Source of the DNA: Pachyseris speciosa
Taxonomy: Eukaryota; Cnidaria; Anthozoa; Scleractinia; Pachyseridae
DNA length: 64,000 bases
Direction: 5' to 3'
Assembly (NCBI GenBank): GCA_016490735.1
Contig: JAEMWC010000124.1
Coordinates: 1,042,501-1,106,500 of the forward strand
The notes under the pieces were generated by a model. The model was given only the letters and a program-made list of their open reading frames with translations. It searched no databases and was not told where the DNA came from. Each line of letters begins with the position of its first letter. Positions within the stretch are counted from its first letter, which is position 1. A program made the translations under genes and the position numbers. Shown here piece after piece: positions 1 through 11,705 of this stretch.

Positions 1-894
1 ATCAAAGGCTCCTGTGAGCTAGCTCATGGATGCATCTTGCTACACTAATTGCGACCTGCATTTGACAAGTAATGCAACCTCTTTCCCAGAGTCTATCAAA
101 CCTATTATTGTGACGGATGTATTCCCGCCCTCGACGCAACTTCCCATCAAAGAGAGCGTTGTGTGACACTCCGATAAACGTATGACCTCAAGAAATCTGC
201 AGCATGTTACAGCATTGTAACTGTTTTTTACCACAATATTGAACTACTTTCAAAAATAGTTTTTATTACTGATCGTTTATTTCAGCCAAAGGATATAGAC
301 TTCCTGATCAAGATCGATGTTTTGGTGGCTAGATTTCAGAATACCGCGGCCATTTCATTTACATACCATTGAAGCTATTTCAGACATTTCAGAAATTTCC
401 GATCTTGTCTTCGATAAGAATCCAATACGTGCCTGTCTCAGTTGAAGCAGTAAAATCGATCATATTTTTCTCCCAAAACAAATGTGTTGCATGTCTAAAT
501 ACGAGCTTTTTTGGTAGTAAAGCTCTGCTGGTTACTTTGTTTATATTTGATTCACTGAAGCGATTGCGGCGTGAATATATGTTGCGTTTAACCTGATATG
601 CAACAACACGCAGTACTCATCACGCGATGGGTATTCAATCCTTTGCTGAATGTTCCAATCCTTTGCTCAAACGAATTAGTTGCTTTTGGTCCTTGTCTAA
701 AGCTGCTGAGGATAGGGAATGTCTTATTTCCTTACTGACGGTCGCAGGAAATTTATTTCCAAACACTCGGTGGCCATAGCATGCCTAGTTTTGTTATATA
801 AACATATGCTTTTGGCGTTGTTTTCTTTCTGTTCTCTTGTATTGAACTCCAACCGTGCCCTTCAGTGCTAGTGATATCGAAATAACTTGCTTTG
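1..894. other. No gene recognised
   Basis: I see only short ORFs (64-75 aa) without family resemblance or splice support. The sequence is AT-rich with no clear repeat structure. Confidence 0.4.
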
Positions 895-2110
895 ATCATT
901 AAGACATTCATTCCTCCCTGCTTCTTCATCCGGGTGACAAGCCGATAGGAACAACAATTTCAGCATCGCTCTTAAGATATCAGCGTGCAAATTTCGTCGA
1001 TTTCCATCTTCAGTTCTCGCAGCTTGTGTACGTAATCGTATTAGCTTTCCACTTTCCAACTCCACAAAAGTATATTCAAGAGGATAGGACGAAAAATCAC
1101 CCGCTTTTCAATCTTCACATGCTCCGATCGACGCCATTAATTCATGTTCATATTCACTCCATGATACATGAATCTACCCATTTCTACTACCCCCTGAAAC
1201 TTGCAAACCTTGAGCAAAGAGGACTCCGGGGACAAATGCAATATTTACCAGGGGAGGGACAGAAGAAATGTTTCATTCAAGTTTAATGAATAAATTAATC
1301 AGAATCGAGTGAGTGAGTGAGTGACATCGAGTGCCTCCTATTAGGCATGAATAGATTGTGCTAGTAAATCCAGCAAAAGTTGCTTGACAATACACCCAAA
1401 AGTTGCTCTTAAGTTGCTCAAAAATTTAAAAGTTGCCACCAAAATTTAGAAAAGTTGCTTACTTTTGAAAGTCATTTTGTTCTAGATTACTACTCAAAAC
1501 ATGACGTTGTATGTGTAATTTAACATCATTTGTTGTGATCAATATAATCTTTAAGCTCAACGTAACTAATAATAGAAAGTATTTTCTAATGACGTTTCTA
1601 ATAAGTAAAGATCACAATTTTTGCAATAGACATCATAGTGCTGACTACTAAGAGTTGCCCCAGCGGCTATGGTAACCTCAGTAGGTAATTGTGATGCCTC
1701 GCACTGCAGCAAATACCAAGATTGCGGGCGGGAAGCTCTATTGTTGGAGCGAATTACCGCTGGATGTAAGTGCCCTTCAGATAGATAGCTGCTGTCAATT
1801 CGTGGGCGCACGTGTTATTTTATAAATTATTTGTAAGAACGTACGACATCCTTAGTTTTGACAAGTTTTAATAAAAACCTTTTAATAAAGACCTTTATGA
1901 TGGTTTGGTCAGTTTTTAACAATTTGTTGACTCAAAAGTTCCCAAGGAAGGCAAAAGTTGCTCTAGGTTGCTCGCAGCACAAAAAGTTGCTGAAAACGCT
2001 AAAAGTCGCTCAAAAGTTGCCAAGCACAATCTATTTATGTTTACCTCCTATACTTCATGGCATGACTACGTCATTCATGAGCTAAAAACGAGTAACGGGC
2101 AAAAATCTCG
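895..2110 (+). repeat. Dispersed repeat copy 1 (interrupted)
   Basis: 895-1341 plus 2052-2110 matches 52382-52870 in the same orientation, base for base over long stretches (for example the block around CAGCTTGTGTACGTAATCGT and the end block ATGAATAAATTAATCAGAAT). The copy at 52.4 kb is continuous, while this one is split by the 702-bp element at 1342-2043. A short ORF (1026-1286) is carried in both copies but is not recognisable as a protein family. Probably a terminal fragment of an old mobile element. Confidence 0.7.
1342..2043. mobile_element. hAT-like MITE (702 bp, 8-bp TSD)
   Basis: It is flanked by the direct repeat CCTCCTAT (1334-1341 and 2044-2051), an 8-bp target duplication. Imperfect terminal inverted repeats: left TAGGCATGAATAGATTGTGC, right end GCACAATCTATTTATGTTTA, 17 of 20 positions complementary. 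Both subterminal regions carry many copies of AAAGTTGC in the same orientation (e.g. 1375-1460 and 1935-2020), as is typical of hAT transposase binding regions. It has no transposase ORF. The uninterrupted host sequence at about 52.8 kb serves as an empty site. Superfamily assignment is by TSD length and subterminal repeats only. Confidence 0.8.
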
Positions 2111-2397
2111 AGGGGTTAAGTTTTTTTAATATCTCTAAAAACATACAGAAAACAAATAACCAGTTAATATTTTTAAACTGATATCTATATATTTTGTCTC
2201 TTTTTTAATCTTCCTTACATTCGGGCCATTTTTATCACTTGGCCAAGGTTCTCTATTAGTCACGTGATCTTTCCCCACAGCACTGCGTGAAAATGGCGGG
2301 ATTAACCACGAGGTGAGCTTTTCGTGTCGTTTTCACTCTTGCTTGCAGTTTTGTAGTTTAAACATAGAATCTATCCCCTTATTGACATTTTTTTGAT

Positions 2398-2674
2398 GCA
2401 GAGTTAATTCAACTGAGATGATCGTTATTGATCTCACAGAAAAAAGGTTTGTTGGATTGCTTCTCACTAATATCGCACATTTTGTAATACTCTGCGACAA
2501 TAAGCTTAACATCTGTTCAGCTGATTGACGTGTCTAGATACCCGGCAGCCGGGAACTGATTTAAAAAAACTAGATACCCGGCAGTCAGAAATTTTGACCA
2601 ATTTTCTCGAAATAGCTCGTTTAATTCCCCTAAGAACATGAGATATTTGTTTAGAAATCTTAAGCGATTGCAAT
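2398..2674 (+). repeat. Left arm of 16.6-kb inverted repeat
   Basis: This ~278-bp segment is the reverse complement of 18465-19042 once the 298-bp MITE in the right arm (18618-18915) is removed. It contains two direct copies of CTAGATACCCGGCAG (about 2532 and 2569). Part of the arm reads as an open frame on both copies (a run of hydrophobic residues around LLLTNIAHF), so it may derive from coding DNA. The two arms enclose the LINE/BEL nest. Confidence 0.75.
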
Positions 2675-2829
2675 TAGAGCGGTTTTCAATTGAGTGTCGA
2701 AAGTAATTCTCGTATGGCTTTGGTTTTGCATTGCTTCGCTCTGTGATTGGCCAGGAAACCTCGAGCCACTTTCTCAACCAGTGAGAAGCAAAACCAAAAG
2801 CAATCGCGACTTGCACGTGCGTATTTTCC
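2675..2829. mobile_element. MITE, left half (split by LINE)
   Basis: Starts TAGAGCGGTTTTCAATTGAG. Its mirror end CGACACTTAATTGAAAACTG plus CTCTA lies at 17314-17335. Halves of about 155 and 129 bp are separated by the LINE and everything inserted in it. Both halves contain blocks of the CTTTGGTTTTG type and GATTGGcc-like motifs. The intact element would be about 285 bp. Confidence 0.6.
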
Positions 2830-4044
2830 TCTGCAAAGAGCATACTCTCTTCACCCATAGCTGAGCTCATCAACCTCTCTGTTCAAGCTGGAAATTATCC
2901 TTCCAAGTTAAAACATGCAAAAATTATCCCAGTAAACAAAGGCGACGATGAGACAGAACCCAGCAACTACCGCCCTATTTCGCTTCTCTCCGTCTTTAAT
3001 AGAATTTTTGAAAACATTATGTATTATCGATTGAAATCATACATCGAAGATAATGAACTTTTGTATAAAGCCCAGTATGGCCTTAGAGAAAAATTTTCCA
3101 CTCAGCATGCAATTTTGGACATAGTAAATACGATACAAACAAATATGGACAAGAAAATGTTTACATGTGGCATCTTTCTCGACTTGAAGAAAGCGTTTGA
3201 TACTGTCAATCACACTATTTTACTTGATAAATTGCACCATTATGGGATCAGAGGTATTGTACACGAGTGGTTCTCGTCGTATTTGGCTAACCGAACACAA
3301 ACAACGCATATTGACAATGACCATATTTCATCCAAGAAGAACTCGGTAACTGGAGTTCCACAAGGGTCTGTTTGAGGCCCCCTACTTTTCTTGATTTATA
3401 TTAATGATATTTATCTTTGTAGCAATAAACTTGGCTTTTATCTGTTTGCTGATGACACAAACCTGTTATATGCTGACAAGGACTTGAAATCCCTGGAAAC
3501 CGTAGTTAATAAGGAGCTAGAAAATGTTCGTGACTGGTTTAATGCTAGTAAACTAACCATTAACGCGAAGAAATCAAATTTTGTCATCTTTAGGTCAGCG
3601 CAAAAAAGAACTTATCATCAACCATGTATCACAATCCCGGAAAATAACAACAATGGATTCGCGGTTCTTGCCGGAATGTAAAGATTATGTAAAATTCTTA
3701 GGAGTGCTAATTGGCAAGAACTTAACTTGGAGGCCTCACATTGATCATATTGCTTCGAAGATTAGCAAAATAGTCGACATAATTTCTAGGCTGAGACACC
3801 ATGTACCTTTAAATACCCTTCTTCAAATTTACCGTTCGCTGATATTTCCCTACACGCTTTGCGGTATACCTGTTTGGGGTCCGGCAGCACAGTGTGATCT
3901 AAAAAAGATTCTTACCCTATAAAAGCGTGCCCTCCGTCTGATTTTCTTTTCCAATAAAAGATCTCATGCCATCCCTCTTTTTATCGTTACGAACATCCTA
4001 CCTGTTGATATGCTCTACTTTGAAACGGTTTCCACCATAATGCA
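2830..4044 (+). pseudogene. 5'-truncated CR1/L2-type LINE reverse transcriptase, part 1
   Basis: The reading frame encodes the reverse transcriptase of a non-LTR retrotransposon: the block around [11 protein letters not shown], the first catalytic Asp in the [12 protein letters not shown] block, GVPQGS, the catalytic FADDTN box (about 3450), then the palm/thumb region. It is dead. A TGA stop sits at 3374-3376 directly after the GVPQGSV block, and the frame shifts between 3650 and 3680. The copy is 5' truncated: no endonuclease domain and no ORF1. The frame runs into the BEL insertion at 4045 and resumes at 16056. Clade assignment (CR1/L2-like) rests on the RT motifs and the short tandem-repeat tail. 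Confidence 0.88.
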
Positions 4045-4312
4045 TGTTGTACATTTTAGGTTGTTTATTTTTCGCTCTTCCTCGAATAATTGATTTCTTC
4101 ACAATTTCCAGTTTTTGATAATACAGCTTCACTCAAAAGACAGACGAATTTCCCTGGATTCTACACGATATTTCAAAATTTCACTGATATTTCAATCTTT
4201 CAATGCTACACTCTACACTCCAACATCAATCTAAACTCAAGCTGTGTTCTTCTAGGTCACGTGGCATCTTTTCCCGCCACACGTAATTATGTGCAAAAAT
4301 TAATTTCTAACA
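4045..4312 (-). repeat. BEL LTR A (3' LTR of unit 1)
   Basis: 268 bp, TG...CA ends when read on either strand. It differs from LTRs B and C at two positions I can see: T instead of C at 4048, and C instead of G in the CAAAATTTC block near 4175. It abuts target duplication ATGCA on its left and the polypurine tract on its right. Confidence 0.93.
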
Positions 4313-4325
4313 CACTCCCCTCCTT
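4313..4325 (-). other. Polypurine tract, unit 1
   Basis: On the minus strand the 13 bases immediately before the 3' LTR are AAGGAGGGGAGTG, a purine-rich tract with one T, in the position expected for the plus-strand primer. The same tract sits at 10185-10197, and it is absent outside LTR C. This proves the orientation. Confidence 0.85.
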
Positions 4326-4418
4326 GATTGACAAGGGTCAATCAACAGAATGACGACTCAAGTTCGTAACGACATTAACAGAAAAAAAAAATGGCTCATT
4401 GTCTCTATCTTGATATCC

Positions 4419-5834
4419 TTAATGTTCAGCAATATGTTCTTGTTCAGCATTTCCTACAAAGGTTATAGGAAAATCAGTGTTCCTGTTCTGATGCTCCCGT
4501 ACTCCTGATCCAGCTTCTACAGGATACAGCTTCTTCAAGGGTCTTGTGACCTCGATGACGCGATCTCTACTACGAGTTTTCACCACAGCTCCTCTGTGAA
4601 ATCCATCTCGTCCTGTAAAGAGGGATTTGACAACTCCCATACTCCAAAACTGCCTCGGCGTCTTCTCCTTGTGAATGCAAACGACGTCTCCAACATTTAC
4701 GGCTGGCTGTGTTCTTCATGTGGCAATTGTGATGAACACGTAACTCAGTCAAGTATTCCTTCAGCCAACGTCTCCAAAACTGTGAAAGAACAGTTGTCAG
4801 ATATTTCGCACGTCGTGACAATTCAGTTGCCGCCTGTGACGATTCGAGCGAGGTCCACCAGTTTTTTCTTCTGTACTCAACAGTCGGCGACCAATAATCA
4901 GTTGCGACGGCGTCAGAGGATCTCGCAATTCATCATCCACGTACGTCAAGGGCCTTGAATTTAGTATTCCCTCTATTTCAACAACAACAGAGAGTAGTTC
5001 CTCATAACTGACTCGTGCGGTTCCTAAGGTTTTCTTCAAACAGCGTTTTGTTGATCTAACCAGACGTTCAAAAAATCCTCCCCACCAAGGGGCTAAAGCG
5101 ACGTTAAACTTCCATTGTATGTTGTGTTCTGCGAGCAGCTTCTTTAGCTCTTCACTCTTGAAGGTGGATCCATTATCAGACACTACGAGCTTTGGAACAC
5201 CTCGTCTGGCAATAAACCGTTTAAAACTTCTCACAAACGCTTCGGTTGTCAATCTGGGAACGAGGTCTAGATGAACTGCACGACTGGAAGCACAAGTATA
5301 CAGCACGATGTATGCCTTGTTCATGTCACCACTCTTGTGATAAATGTCCTTGACATAAACTGGGCCTGCAAAGTCAACTCCAATACTTGAAAATGCAAAC
5401 TCGTCCGATAATCTAAATCCAGGTAGTTGAGGGGTAGATGGCATTCCATATGGGCGACCTTCAAGTTTCTTGCATACCACACACTTGCCGATTATGTTCT
5501 TCACTGTTTGTCTGCCCTTCACAATCCAGTACTTGGACCGAACTTGAACCAATGTCTCTGCCACTCCGTTGTGCATCACTTGATCATGACACTTGAGAAT
5601 CACCAGTTTCGTGAAATGATGACCTCTCGGTAACAGTATCGGAAATCTTGTATCGTACGGTAGGGATGACAGACCTATTCTTCCTTGACATCGTAATATC
5701 CCATCTTCATCTTGATAAAGTCCTAGCGATGACTTCATTTGTGAATACTTGTCACTGTTCAGGATCTCTTGTTGAACGTGCTTAATCCACATGTTCTCGA
5801 CTTGTCTGTACAATCTTGCAGAATCTTCTTCCAT
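4419..5834 (-). pseudogene. BEL integrase region, unit 1 (frameshifted)
   Basis: Reading from 5834 leftwards: HHCC zinc-binding motif (His83, His88, Cys118, Cys121 of this frame), then the D,D-35-E catalytic core (Asp154, Asp220, Glu256) of a retroviral-type integrase, then a C-terminal DUF5641-type domain that completes in another frame at 4419-4640. Compared with unit 2 this copy lacks one T near 4843, which ends the long frame at 4797 after 345 codons. The start at 5834 is in a different frame from the upstream RT/RNase H frame, with which it overlaps by 53 bp. A further shift near 4700 is shared with unit 2. Confidence 0.9.
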
Positions 5835-7980
5835 TTTTTTCCCTTGATCTTGCCCTCCTCAATTTCTCAATAAACAACAACACTAACGCAGTAACTCTTA
5901 TCAACTTGGTGACAGAGCTAAAGTTCTCTGGCTTGACAACGTCTTCTAAACTCGTTTCCTCCCCTTCTTCGCCTTCAATACACGTGGTGACTAAGCTGGA
6001 AACAGCTGGTTTAGATGATTTCAGTTCGCATAACTCCTCTCTGGCTTGTACATTTGCCGGCTGAACTGGCCACTGTTCACTATCCTTAGTCAGGAATTCG
6101 GGTCCATGTAACCACAAGCTGCATTCCTTCAGCTCAGTAGCCTTGATTCCCCTCGACGCTATGTCAGCTGGGTTTTCTGCAGTGGGACAGTACCTCCACT
6201 GTTCAGGTGGCGAATTTCTTCTTATCTCAGACACTCGATTCTCGACAAACTGCTTGTACTCCTTATCGGTGTTTGTGATCCACCACAACGAAATCATAGA
6301 ATCTGTCCAGTTAAATACATTGTCAATTCTCACACCCTCTAAAGCCTGACTCACGCTCTTCAACAATCTAGACGCAGTAAGGTTTGACAGCAACTCTAGG
6401 CGAGGGATAGTTTGCCTGGCCAATGGAGCAACTCTGGTTTTTGAAGATACTAACTGGCATTGAAGCTTTGACTCATACTCCACTCTCATGTAGACTGCAG
6501 CGCCATAAGCCTTTTCTGATGCGCCTGCAAAACAATGAAGTTGGACTGACTTGACCTTATCTCCACTCAAACCTTCAGCATAACATCTCTTAAAGCTCAC
6601 TCTCCCAGCTTGTCTCAGATCCATCAAAGTAGCTAACCACTGGTGATTGAGATCAGCATCAAGCAACTCATCCCAGTCTCTCCCATCCTGGCAAAGTTTC
6701 TGAAACATGATCTTGAATGGAAGAATGACTGGAGCTATCAATCCCAAGGGGTCAAAAATTCTTGTGGCTGTAATGAGAATCAATCGTCTTGTTGCTGGTT
6801 GAGCATCTACATCCCCCAACGTCTTGTTCAGATCATAAATTAGCTCATCTTGGGTGGGGTTCCAAAGCATTCCCAGAACCTTCTGCTCCTTCTCCGCTCT
6901 CTGCTTGAAAACTGACTTTGAGAAGCTCTCGTCTTCTTCCTCAACACTATCTCGACCACTCTTAGCAAAGTCTTCACTGAAAGCTTCATCTTGTTCCAGT
7001 GAACGCATGAGACCTTCTGAATTGCTACTCCACTTTCTCATGTTGAAACCTCCTGATCTGAGACAGAGTTTTACATCCTTACACAAGGCAAATGCACTGT
7101 CCACATCACAATCCCCAGACACATAGTCATCAACATACAATGACTTCAACAGCTCCCTTGAAAGCACACTGTCAACTGGTAAACAAGTGTTCACATGGTG
7201 TCTGATTGTGGCATTAAGAATGAAGAGACTTGAGTTCACACCAAACACTACACGTGCAAAACGAAGTACCATGACCTCTGGATTCTGTTTGTTCACGTCA
7301 TCGACCCACAAAAATCTCACAGAGTTTCTGTGTTCAGGATCAATCTCAATGTTCAAAAATGCCTTCTCAATGTCTGCAGTTATGGCAACTTCATGAACTC
7401 TAAATCTCAACAGAATGTCAAATAATAAGGGATTCAGGGAAGGTCCAACATGCAAACAGTCATTTAAACTTGGCCCAAACACTTTAGATGAAGCATCATA
7501 TACAACTCTAATCTTAGTTGTATCTCTGTCAAGTCTCACAACTCCCCTGTGTGGAAGGTAGTGAACATTTCCAGGCTGTGGGATTTCATCTTGTGGCACT
7601 AACTCAACTACACCACTCTGCAATTGCTCCTTAATCACATGATCATACTGTTTCTGTATTTCTGGTTGATCCTTAAGCTTCTTGATCACTGTCGTCAACC
7701 TTCGTGATGCAGCTGTGTAATTGTCTGGTATCATGGGGTGGTTATCTTTGAAAGGTAACTTCACCTGATATCTCTCTCCAGTGAATCTGATGTCATTTGA
7801 AAACTTGTCATAGACTGAAGCTTCATTCTCCTTTATGCCCAAAGTTTCTAAGTCCCAGAATTTCTGCAGATCATCCTTCAAATCACTTATCTCTGTGGAC
7901 TCTATCTTCAACACATGTGTTGAACTCAGATTCACTGTACACGACTTTGTGGGTGTTGGGCATACAGCTGGTCCTGACAA
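5782..7980 (-). CDS. BEL pol: reverse transcriptase-RNase H, unit 1
   Basis: This open frame of 732 codons encodes the RT (first catalytic Asp at residue 203, YVDD box at 282-285), the Peptidase_A17-type connection region, and an RNase H domain (Glu529, Asp560, Asp605). The RNase H position usually held by the first catalytic Asp, in the FSDASEKAYG-type block, is Gly here (Gly486), so RNase H is probably impaired. There is no ATG at the left end: the listed first residue is a TTG, and the frame is open further upstream to overlap the gag end. It would be made only as a fusion with gag, and in this copy the two are out of frame by one base. Identical in unit 2. Confidence 0.92.
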   Translation of the reverse strand: MSGPAVCPTPTKSCTVNLSSTHVLKIESTEISDLKDDLQKFWDLETLGIKENEASVYDKFSNDIRFTGERYQVKLPFKDNHPMIPDNYTAASRRLTTVIKKLKDQPEIQKQYDHVIKEQLQSGVVELVPQDEIPQPGNVHYLPHRGVVRLDRDTTKIRVVYDASSKVFGPSLNDCLHVGPSLNPLLFDILLRFRVHEVAITADIEKAFLNIEIDPEHRNSVRFLWVDDVNKQNPEVMVLRFARVVFGVNSSLFILNATIRHHVNTCLPVDSVLSRELLKSLYVDDYVSGDCDVDSAFALCKDVKLCLRSGGFNMRKWSSNSEGLMRSLEQDEAFSEDFAKSGRDSVEEEDESFSKSVFKQRAEKEQKVLGMLWNPTQDELIYDLNKTLGDVDAQPATRRLILITATRIFDPLGLIAPVILPFKIMFQKLCQDGRDWDELLDADLNHQWLATLMDLRQAGRVSFKRCYAEGLSGDKVKSVQLHCFAGASEKAYGAAVYMRVEYESKLQCQLVSSKTRVAPLARQTIPRLELLSNLTASRLLKSVSQALEGVRIDNVFNWTDSMISLWWITNTDKEYKQFVENRVSEIRRNSPPEQWRYCPTAENPADIASRGIKATELKECSLWLHGPEFLTKDSEQWPVQPANVQAREELCELKSSKPAVSSLVTTCIEGEEGEETSLEDVVKPENFSSVTKLIRVTALVLLFIEKLRRARSREKNGRRFCKIVQTSREHVD

Positions 7981-8029
7981 AACCCAACCTAACTTGGTCT
8001 CAAGAGCTACCGGTCCATAGGGGTCTCTT

Positions 8030-9808
8030 TTAATAATGTTTCCAGTAATAATCTGCTCCTATCAGCACATCAACACTGACAGTATCACTCGTTCCACATG
8101 CAAGTTGTAGACCCTGCAAGTATGGATAGCATTCCAATGTGTCTTGAATTTGTTGGTTTGACACTGGGCTGCAAATCACTGGTACAACATATGAGGTGAC
8201 ATAGAGATTCATTCCATCCAATGTTCTGACACACATTTGCACCACATCACATTCCTTCACAGAGGCTGAATTATCTCCAAATGTTTTGATTAGGAGGGTT
8301 TCCTCACCAACGGTTGGTAGGTTCAACTGCTCACATGCCTTGCTGGTAATGTAGGATCTCTGGCTACATGAGTCAAATATTACATGTGCATTCAATCCAA
8401 ACTCCTGGTTATCTGGTCTACAAACAAAGGCTTGGGCTGTTTGCAACAGCACAGAGTTGCCGTTATTGCTGATGTGCATTGCTGAAGTCCCTGCATCTCC
8501 ACTCCTATCTTGAGATGGCTCAGATCTGTACGGGGTTACTTCTTCTGTAACCAAATTCCTAGAAGATGGAACATTCTTGGTTCTTTCACAAATAGCCACA
8601 TGGTGTCTACCATCACAGTTAAAGCATTTTGCCTTTGACAGACAATTTGTGGAGATATGACCACTCTTCAAGCACACAAAGCACCTGCCACTTCGTCTAA
8701 GGATTGTTCTTCTAGTCTTCGGTTCAGTGATGGTCATACAGTTAATGGACTTGTGGTTCTTTTTGCAAATAATACAATGTGGAGTAAATTCTTCATTGCC
8801 TGTATAAAGTGCAGATGTAGAAAAGGGCTGTTTGCTTCTTGCCTTGTACTGTTCGTACCTCGGGGTATTGCCATTTGAACCACTGGTTTTCATTGCAGTA
8901 CATCTTTCTCTGGCTTCCAACTCAGTTTTTAGTGCATTCAACAAAGCATCAAGATTCCAAGTTTCCTCGCTGCCAAACTTGCGGCTTACAATCAATCGCA
9001 ACTCTGAGGGGATTTTCTCCATGATGATAGGGACCAATAAATTCCCAAAGGACTGTGATTCAACGCCTAACGTATTCAAACCTCGAATGTTGATCTCAAT
9101 CTTATCATACAACTCACGCAGCTTCTTTGTTTCATGTACTGAATTAACAGACGGAAGTTTCAATAAGGCATCCATATAATTTGAAATCAACAACTGTGGT
9201 TTACCAAATCGGTCTTTAAGAGTGTCGATGGCTACCTTGTAATTGTCTGCAGTCAGAGGCAGTCCAGCAATTGCGGATTCAGCGGTGCTTGTCACACAAC
9301 TTTTCAGATAAGTGAATTTTTCGATAGGCGAAATGCCAGCGTTTCCATCGACAGCTGACTGAAATGTGTCCCAGAAACTCTGCCATTCTTGATAATTTCC
9401 CGAGAATGACTTGAGTTCGAGTTTAGGTAGCTTCACTTTCGCACCTTCGGTATTTTTGGAAGTACTGTTTCCCTGAATTGCCGGTGTATGTGTGTGTCCG
9501 ACATGTTTGGCGTGTTCCAAGCTAAAGTCAATTTTGGCTAAAATACTGTAAACATTCTCGCAAAACTCACCAGAATCTTCTATCTCTTTCTCCAGTCCCT
9601 TTGGTTTAGTGCCCTCCAGTATCGTTTCATCCAGCTTTTTGATCGTTTCCAATTTTTCTGGGAGCAAAGACTTCAAAGCTGTTAACCTTTCCTTGTACGA
9701 TGTTAAATCTTCTTCTTGATCAGTCAAAATCTTCTCCACGTTCTCTATCGTTTTCTCCGCAAATGACTTGTGTGCATCTCGAATTTTCTTGACCTTGTCG
9801 ATGTTCAT
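8030..9808 (-). CDS. BEL gag-protease, unit 1
   Basis: 592 codons. N-terminal coiled-coil-rich region, then a DUF1759-type gag domain (about residues 125-300), then three cysteine/histidine knuckles (about 345-357, 376-389, 395-407; the middle one is a perfect CX2CX4HX4C). A DUF1758-type retropepsin-like domain follows, with the active-site motif DSCSQ at 479-483 where aspartic proteases usually have D-S/T-G. The frame stops at 8030 just after the conserved ADYYW block, and the RT frame continues one base over. It begins with ATG about 110 bp inside the 5' LTR. Confidence 0.92.
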   Translation of the reverse strand: MNIDKVKKIRDAHKSFAEKTIENVEKILTDQEEDLTSYKERLTALKSLLPEKLETIKKLDETILEGTKPKGLEKEIEDSGEFCENVYSILAKIDFSLEHAKHVGHTHTPAIQGNSTSKNTEGAKVKLPKLELKSFSGNYQEWQSFWDTFQSAVDGNAGISPIEKFTYLKSCVTSTAESAIAGLPLTADNYKVAIDTLKDRFGKPQLLISNYMDALLKLPSVNSVHETKKLRELYDKIEINIRGLNTLGVESQSFGNLLVPIIMEKIPSELRLIVSRKFGSEETWNLDALLNALKTELEARERCTAMKTSGSNGNTPRYEQYKARSKQPFSTSALYTGNEEFTPHCIICKKNHKSINCMTITEPKTRRTILRRSGRCFVCLKSGHISTNCLSKAKCFNCDGRHHVAICERTKNVPSSRNLVTEEVTPYRSEPSQDRSGDAGTSAMHISNNGNSVLLQTAQAFVCRPDNQEFGLNAHVIFDSCSQRSYITSKACEQLNLPTVGEETLLIKTFGDNSASVKECDVVQMCVRTLDGMNLYVTSYVVPVICSPVSNQQIQDTLECYPYLQGLQLACGTSDTVSVDVLIGADYYWKHY

Positions 9809-9899
9809 GATGTCTTATGAACTCCCTTTCATGTAAACATCGGCTCAATCCAATCCTTCGACGATTTATATTCGTTCAATCGTTCTTCCAGTTCCTCCA

Positions 9900-9916
9900 T
9901 CCGGCTCGAAGGACCA
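9900..9916 (-). other. Primer-binding site, tRNA-Tyr type (unit 1)
   Basis: On the minus strand, immediately after the 5' LTR, the 17 bases TGGTCCTTCGAGCCGGA are complementary to the 3' end (with CCA) of eukaryotic tRNA-Tyr as I remember it. The same site is at 15771-15787. Use of tRNA-Tyr is an inference from that match. Confidence 0.8.
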
Positions 9917-10184
9917 TGTCGTACATTTTAGGTTGTTTATTTTTCGCTCTTCCTCGAATAATTGATTTCTTCACAATTTCCAGTTTTTGATAATACAGCT
10001 TCACTCAAAAGACAGACGAATTTCCCTGGATTCTACACGATATTTGAAAATTTCACTGATATTTCAATCTTTCAATGCTACACTCTACACTCCAACATCA
10101 ATCTAAACTCAAGCTGTGTTCTTCTAGGTCACGTGGCATCTTTTCCCGCCACACGTAATTATGTGCAAAAATTAATTTCTAACA
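9917..10184 (-). repeat. BEL LTR B (shared by both units)
   Basis: 268 bp. It serves as 5' LTR of unit 1 and 3' LTR of unit 2. I could find no difference from LTR C. There is no target duplication at either side, as expected if the tandem arose by LTR-LTR recombination after insertion rather than from two insertions. Confidence 0.93.
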
Positions 10185-10197
10185 CACTCCCCTCCTT
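10185..10197 (-). other. Polypurine tract, unit 2
   Basis: Same 13-base purine tract as at 4313-4325, directly adjacent to LTR B. Confidence 0.83.
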
Positions 10198-10288
10198 GAT
10201 TGACAAGGGTCAATCAACAGAATGACGACTCAAGTTCGTAACGACATTAACAGAAAAAAAATGGCTCATTGTCTCTATCTTGATATCC

Positions 10289-11705
10289 TTAATGTTCAGC
10301 AATATGTTCTTGTTCAGCATTTCCTACAAAGGTTATAGGAAAATCAGTGTTCCTGTTCTGATGCTCCCGTACTCCTGATCCAGCTTCTACAGGATACAGC
10401 TTCTTCAAGGGTCTTGTGACCTCGATGACGCGATCTCTACTACGAGTTTTCACCACAGCTCCTCTGTGAAATCCATCTCGTCCTATAAAGAGGGATTTGA
10501 CAACTCCCATACTCCAAAACTGCCTCGGCGTCTTCTCCTTGTGAATGCAAACGACGTCTCCAACATTTACGGCTGGCTGTGTTCTTCATGTGGCAATTGT
10601 GATGAACACGTAACTCAGTCAAGTATTCCTTCAGCCAACGTCTCCAAAACTGTGAAAGAACAGTTGTCAGATATTTCGCACGTCGTGACAATTCAGTTGC
10701 CGCCTGTGACGATTTCGAGCGAGGTCCACCAGTTTTTTCTTCTGTACTCAACAGTCGGCGACCAATAATCAGTTGCGACGGCGTCAGAGGATCTCGCAAT
10801 TCATCATCCACGTACGTCAAGGGCCTTGAATTTAGTATTCCCTCTATTTCAACAACAACAGAGAGTAGTTCCTCATAACTGACTCGTGCGGTTCCTAAGG
10901 TTTTCTTCAAACAGCGTTTTGTTGATCTAACCAGACGTTCAAAAAATCCTCCCCACCAAGGGGCTAAAGCGACGTTAAACTTCCATTGTATGTTGTGTTC
11001 TGCGAGCAGCTTCTTTAGCTCTTCACTCTTGAAGGTGGATCCATTATCAGACACTACGAGCTTTGGAACACCTCGTCTGGCAATAAACCGTTTAAAACTT
11101 CTCACAAACGCTTCGGTTGTCAATCTGGGAACGAGGTCTAGATGAACTGCACGACTGGAAGCACAAGTATACAGCACGATGTATGCCTTGTTCATGTCAC
11201 CACTCTTGTGATTAATGTCCTTGACATAAACTGGGCCTGCAAAGTCAACTCCAATACTTGAAAATGCAAACTCGTCCGATAATCTAAATCCAGGTAGTTG
11301 AGGGGTAGATGGCATTCCATATGGGCGACCTTCAAGTTTCTTGCATACCACACACTTGCCGATTATGTTCTTCACTGTTTGTCTGCCCTTCACAATCCAG
11401 TACTTGGACCGAACTTGAACCAATGTCTCTGCCACTCCGTTGTGCATCACTTGATCATGACACTTGAGAATCACCAGTTTCGTGAAATGATGACCTCTCG
11501 GTAACAGTATCGGAAATCTTGTATCGTACGGTAGGGATGACAGACCTATTCTTCCTTGACATCGTAATATCCCATCTTCATCTTGATAAAGTCCTAGCGA
11601 TGACTTCATTTGTGAATACTTGTCACTGTTCAGGATCTCTTGTTGAACGTGCTTAATCCACATGTTCTCGACTTGTCTGTACAATCTTGCAGAATCTTCT
11701 TCCAT
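10289..11705 (-). pseudogene. BEL integrase region, unit 2
   Basis: The longer version of the integrase frame: 421 codons from 11705 to 10440. It has the HHCC motif (His83, His88, Cys118, Cys121), the D,D-35-E triad (Asp154, Asp220, Glu256) and the start of the C-terminal domain. The last part of the DUF5641-type domain continues in another frame at 10289-10510, so a one-base shift near 10575 remains. The extra T near 10713 keeps it open where unit 1 is broken. It overlaps the RT/RNase H frame by 53 bp in a different frame, across an A7 run. Confidence 0.9.

Noticed and set aside
2517..2873. 118-codon minus ORF
   Set aside because: Spans an inverted-repeat arm, a MITE half and the LINE junction, so it is a chance frame across unrelated pieces.
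4570..4958. Plus-strand ORFs across the BEL element
   Set aside because: Antisense shadows of the minus-strand gag and pol frames.
5827..5845. Programmed -1 frameshift at the A7 run between RT and integrase
   Set aside because: The AAAAAAT heptamer fits a -1 site, but the integrase frame is +1 from RT, so the classical -1 mechanism would not join them.
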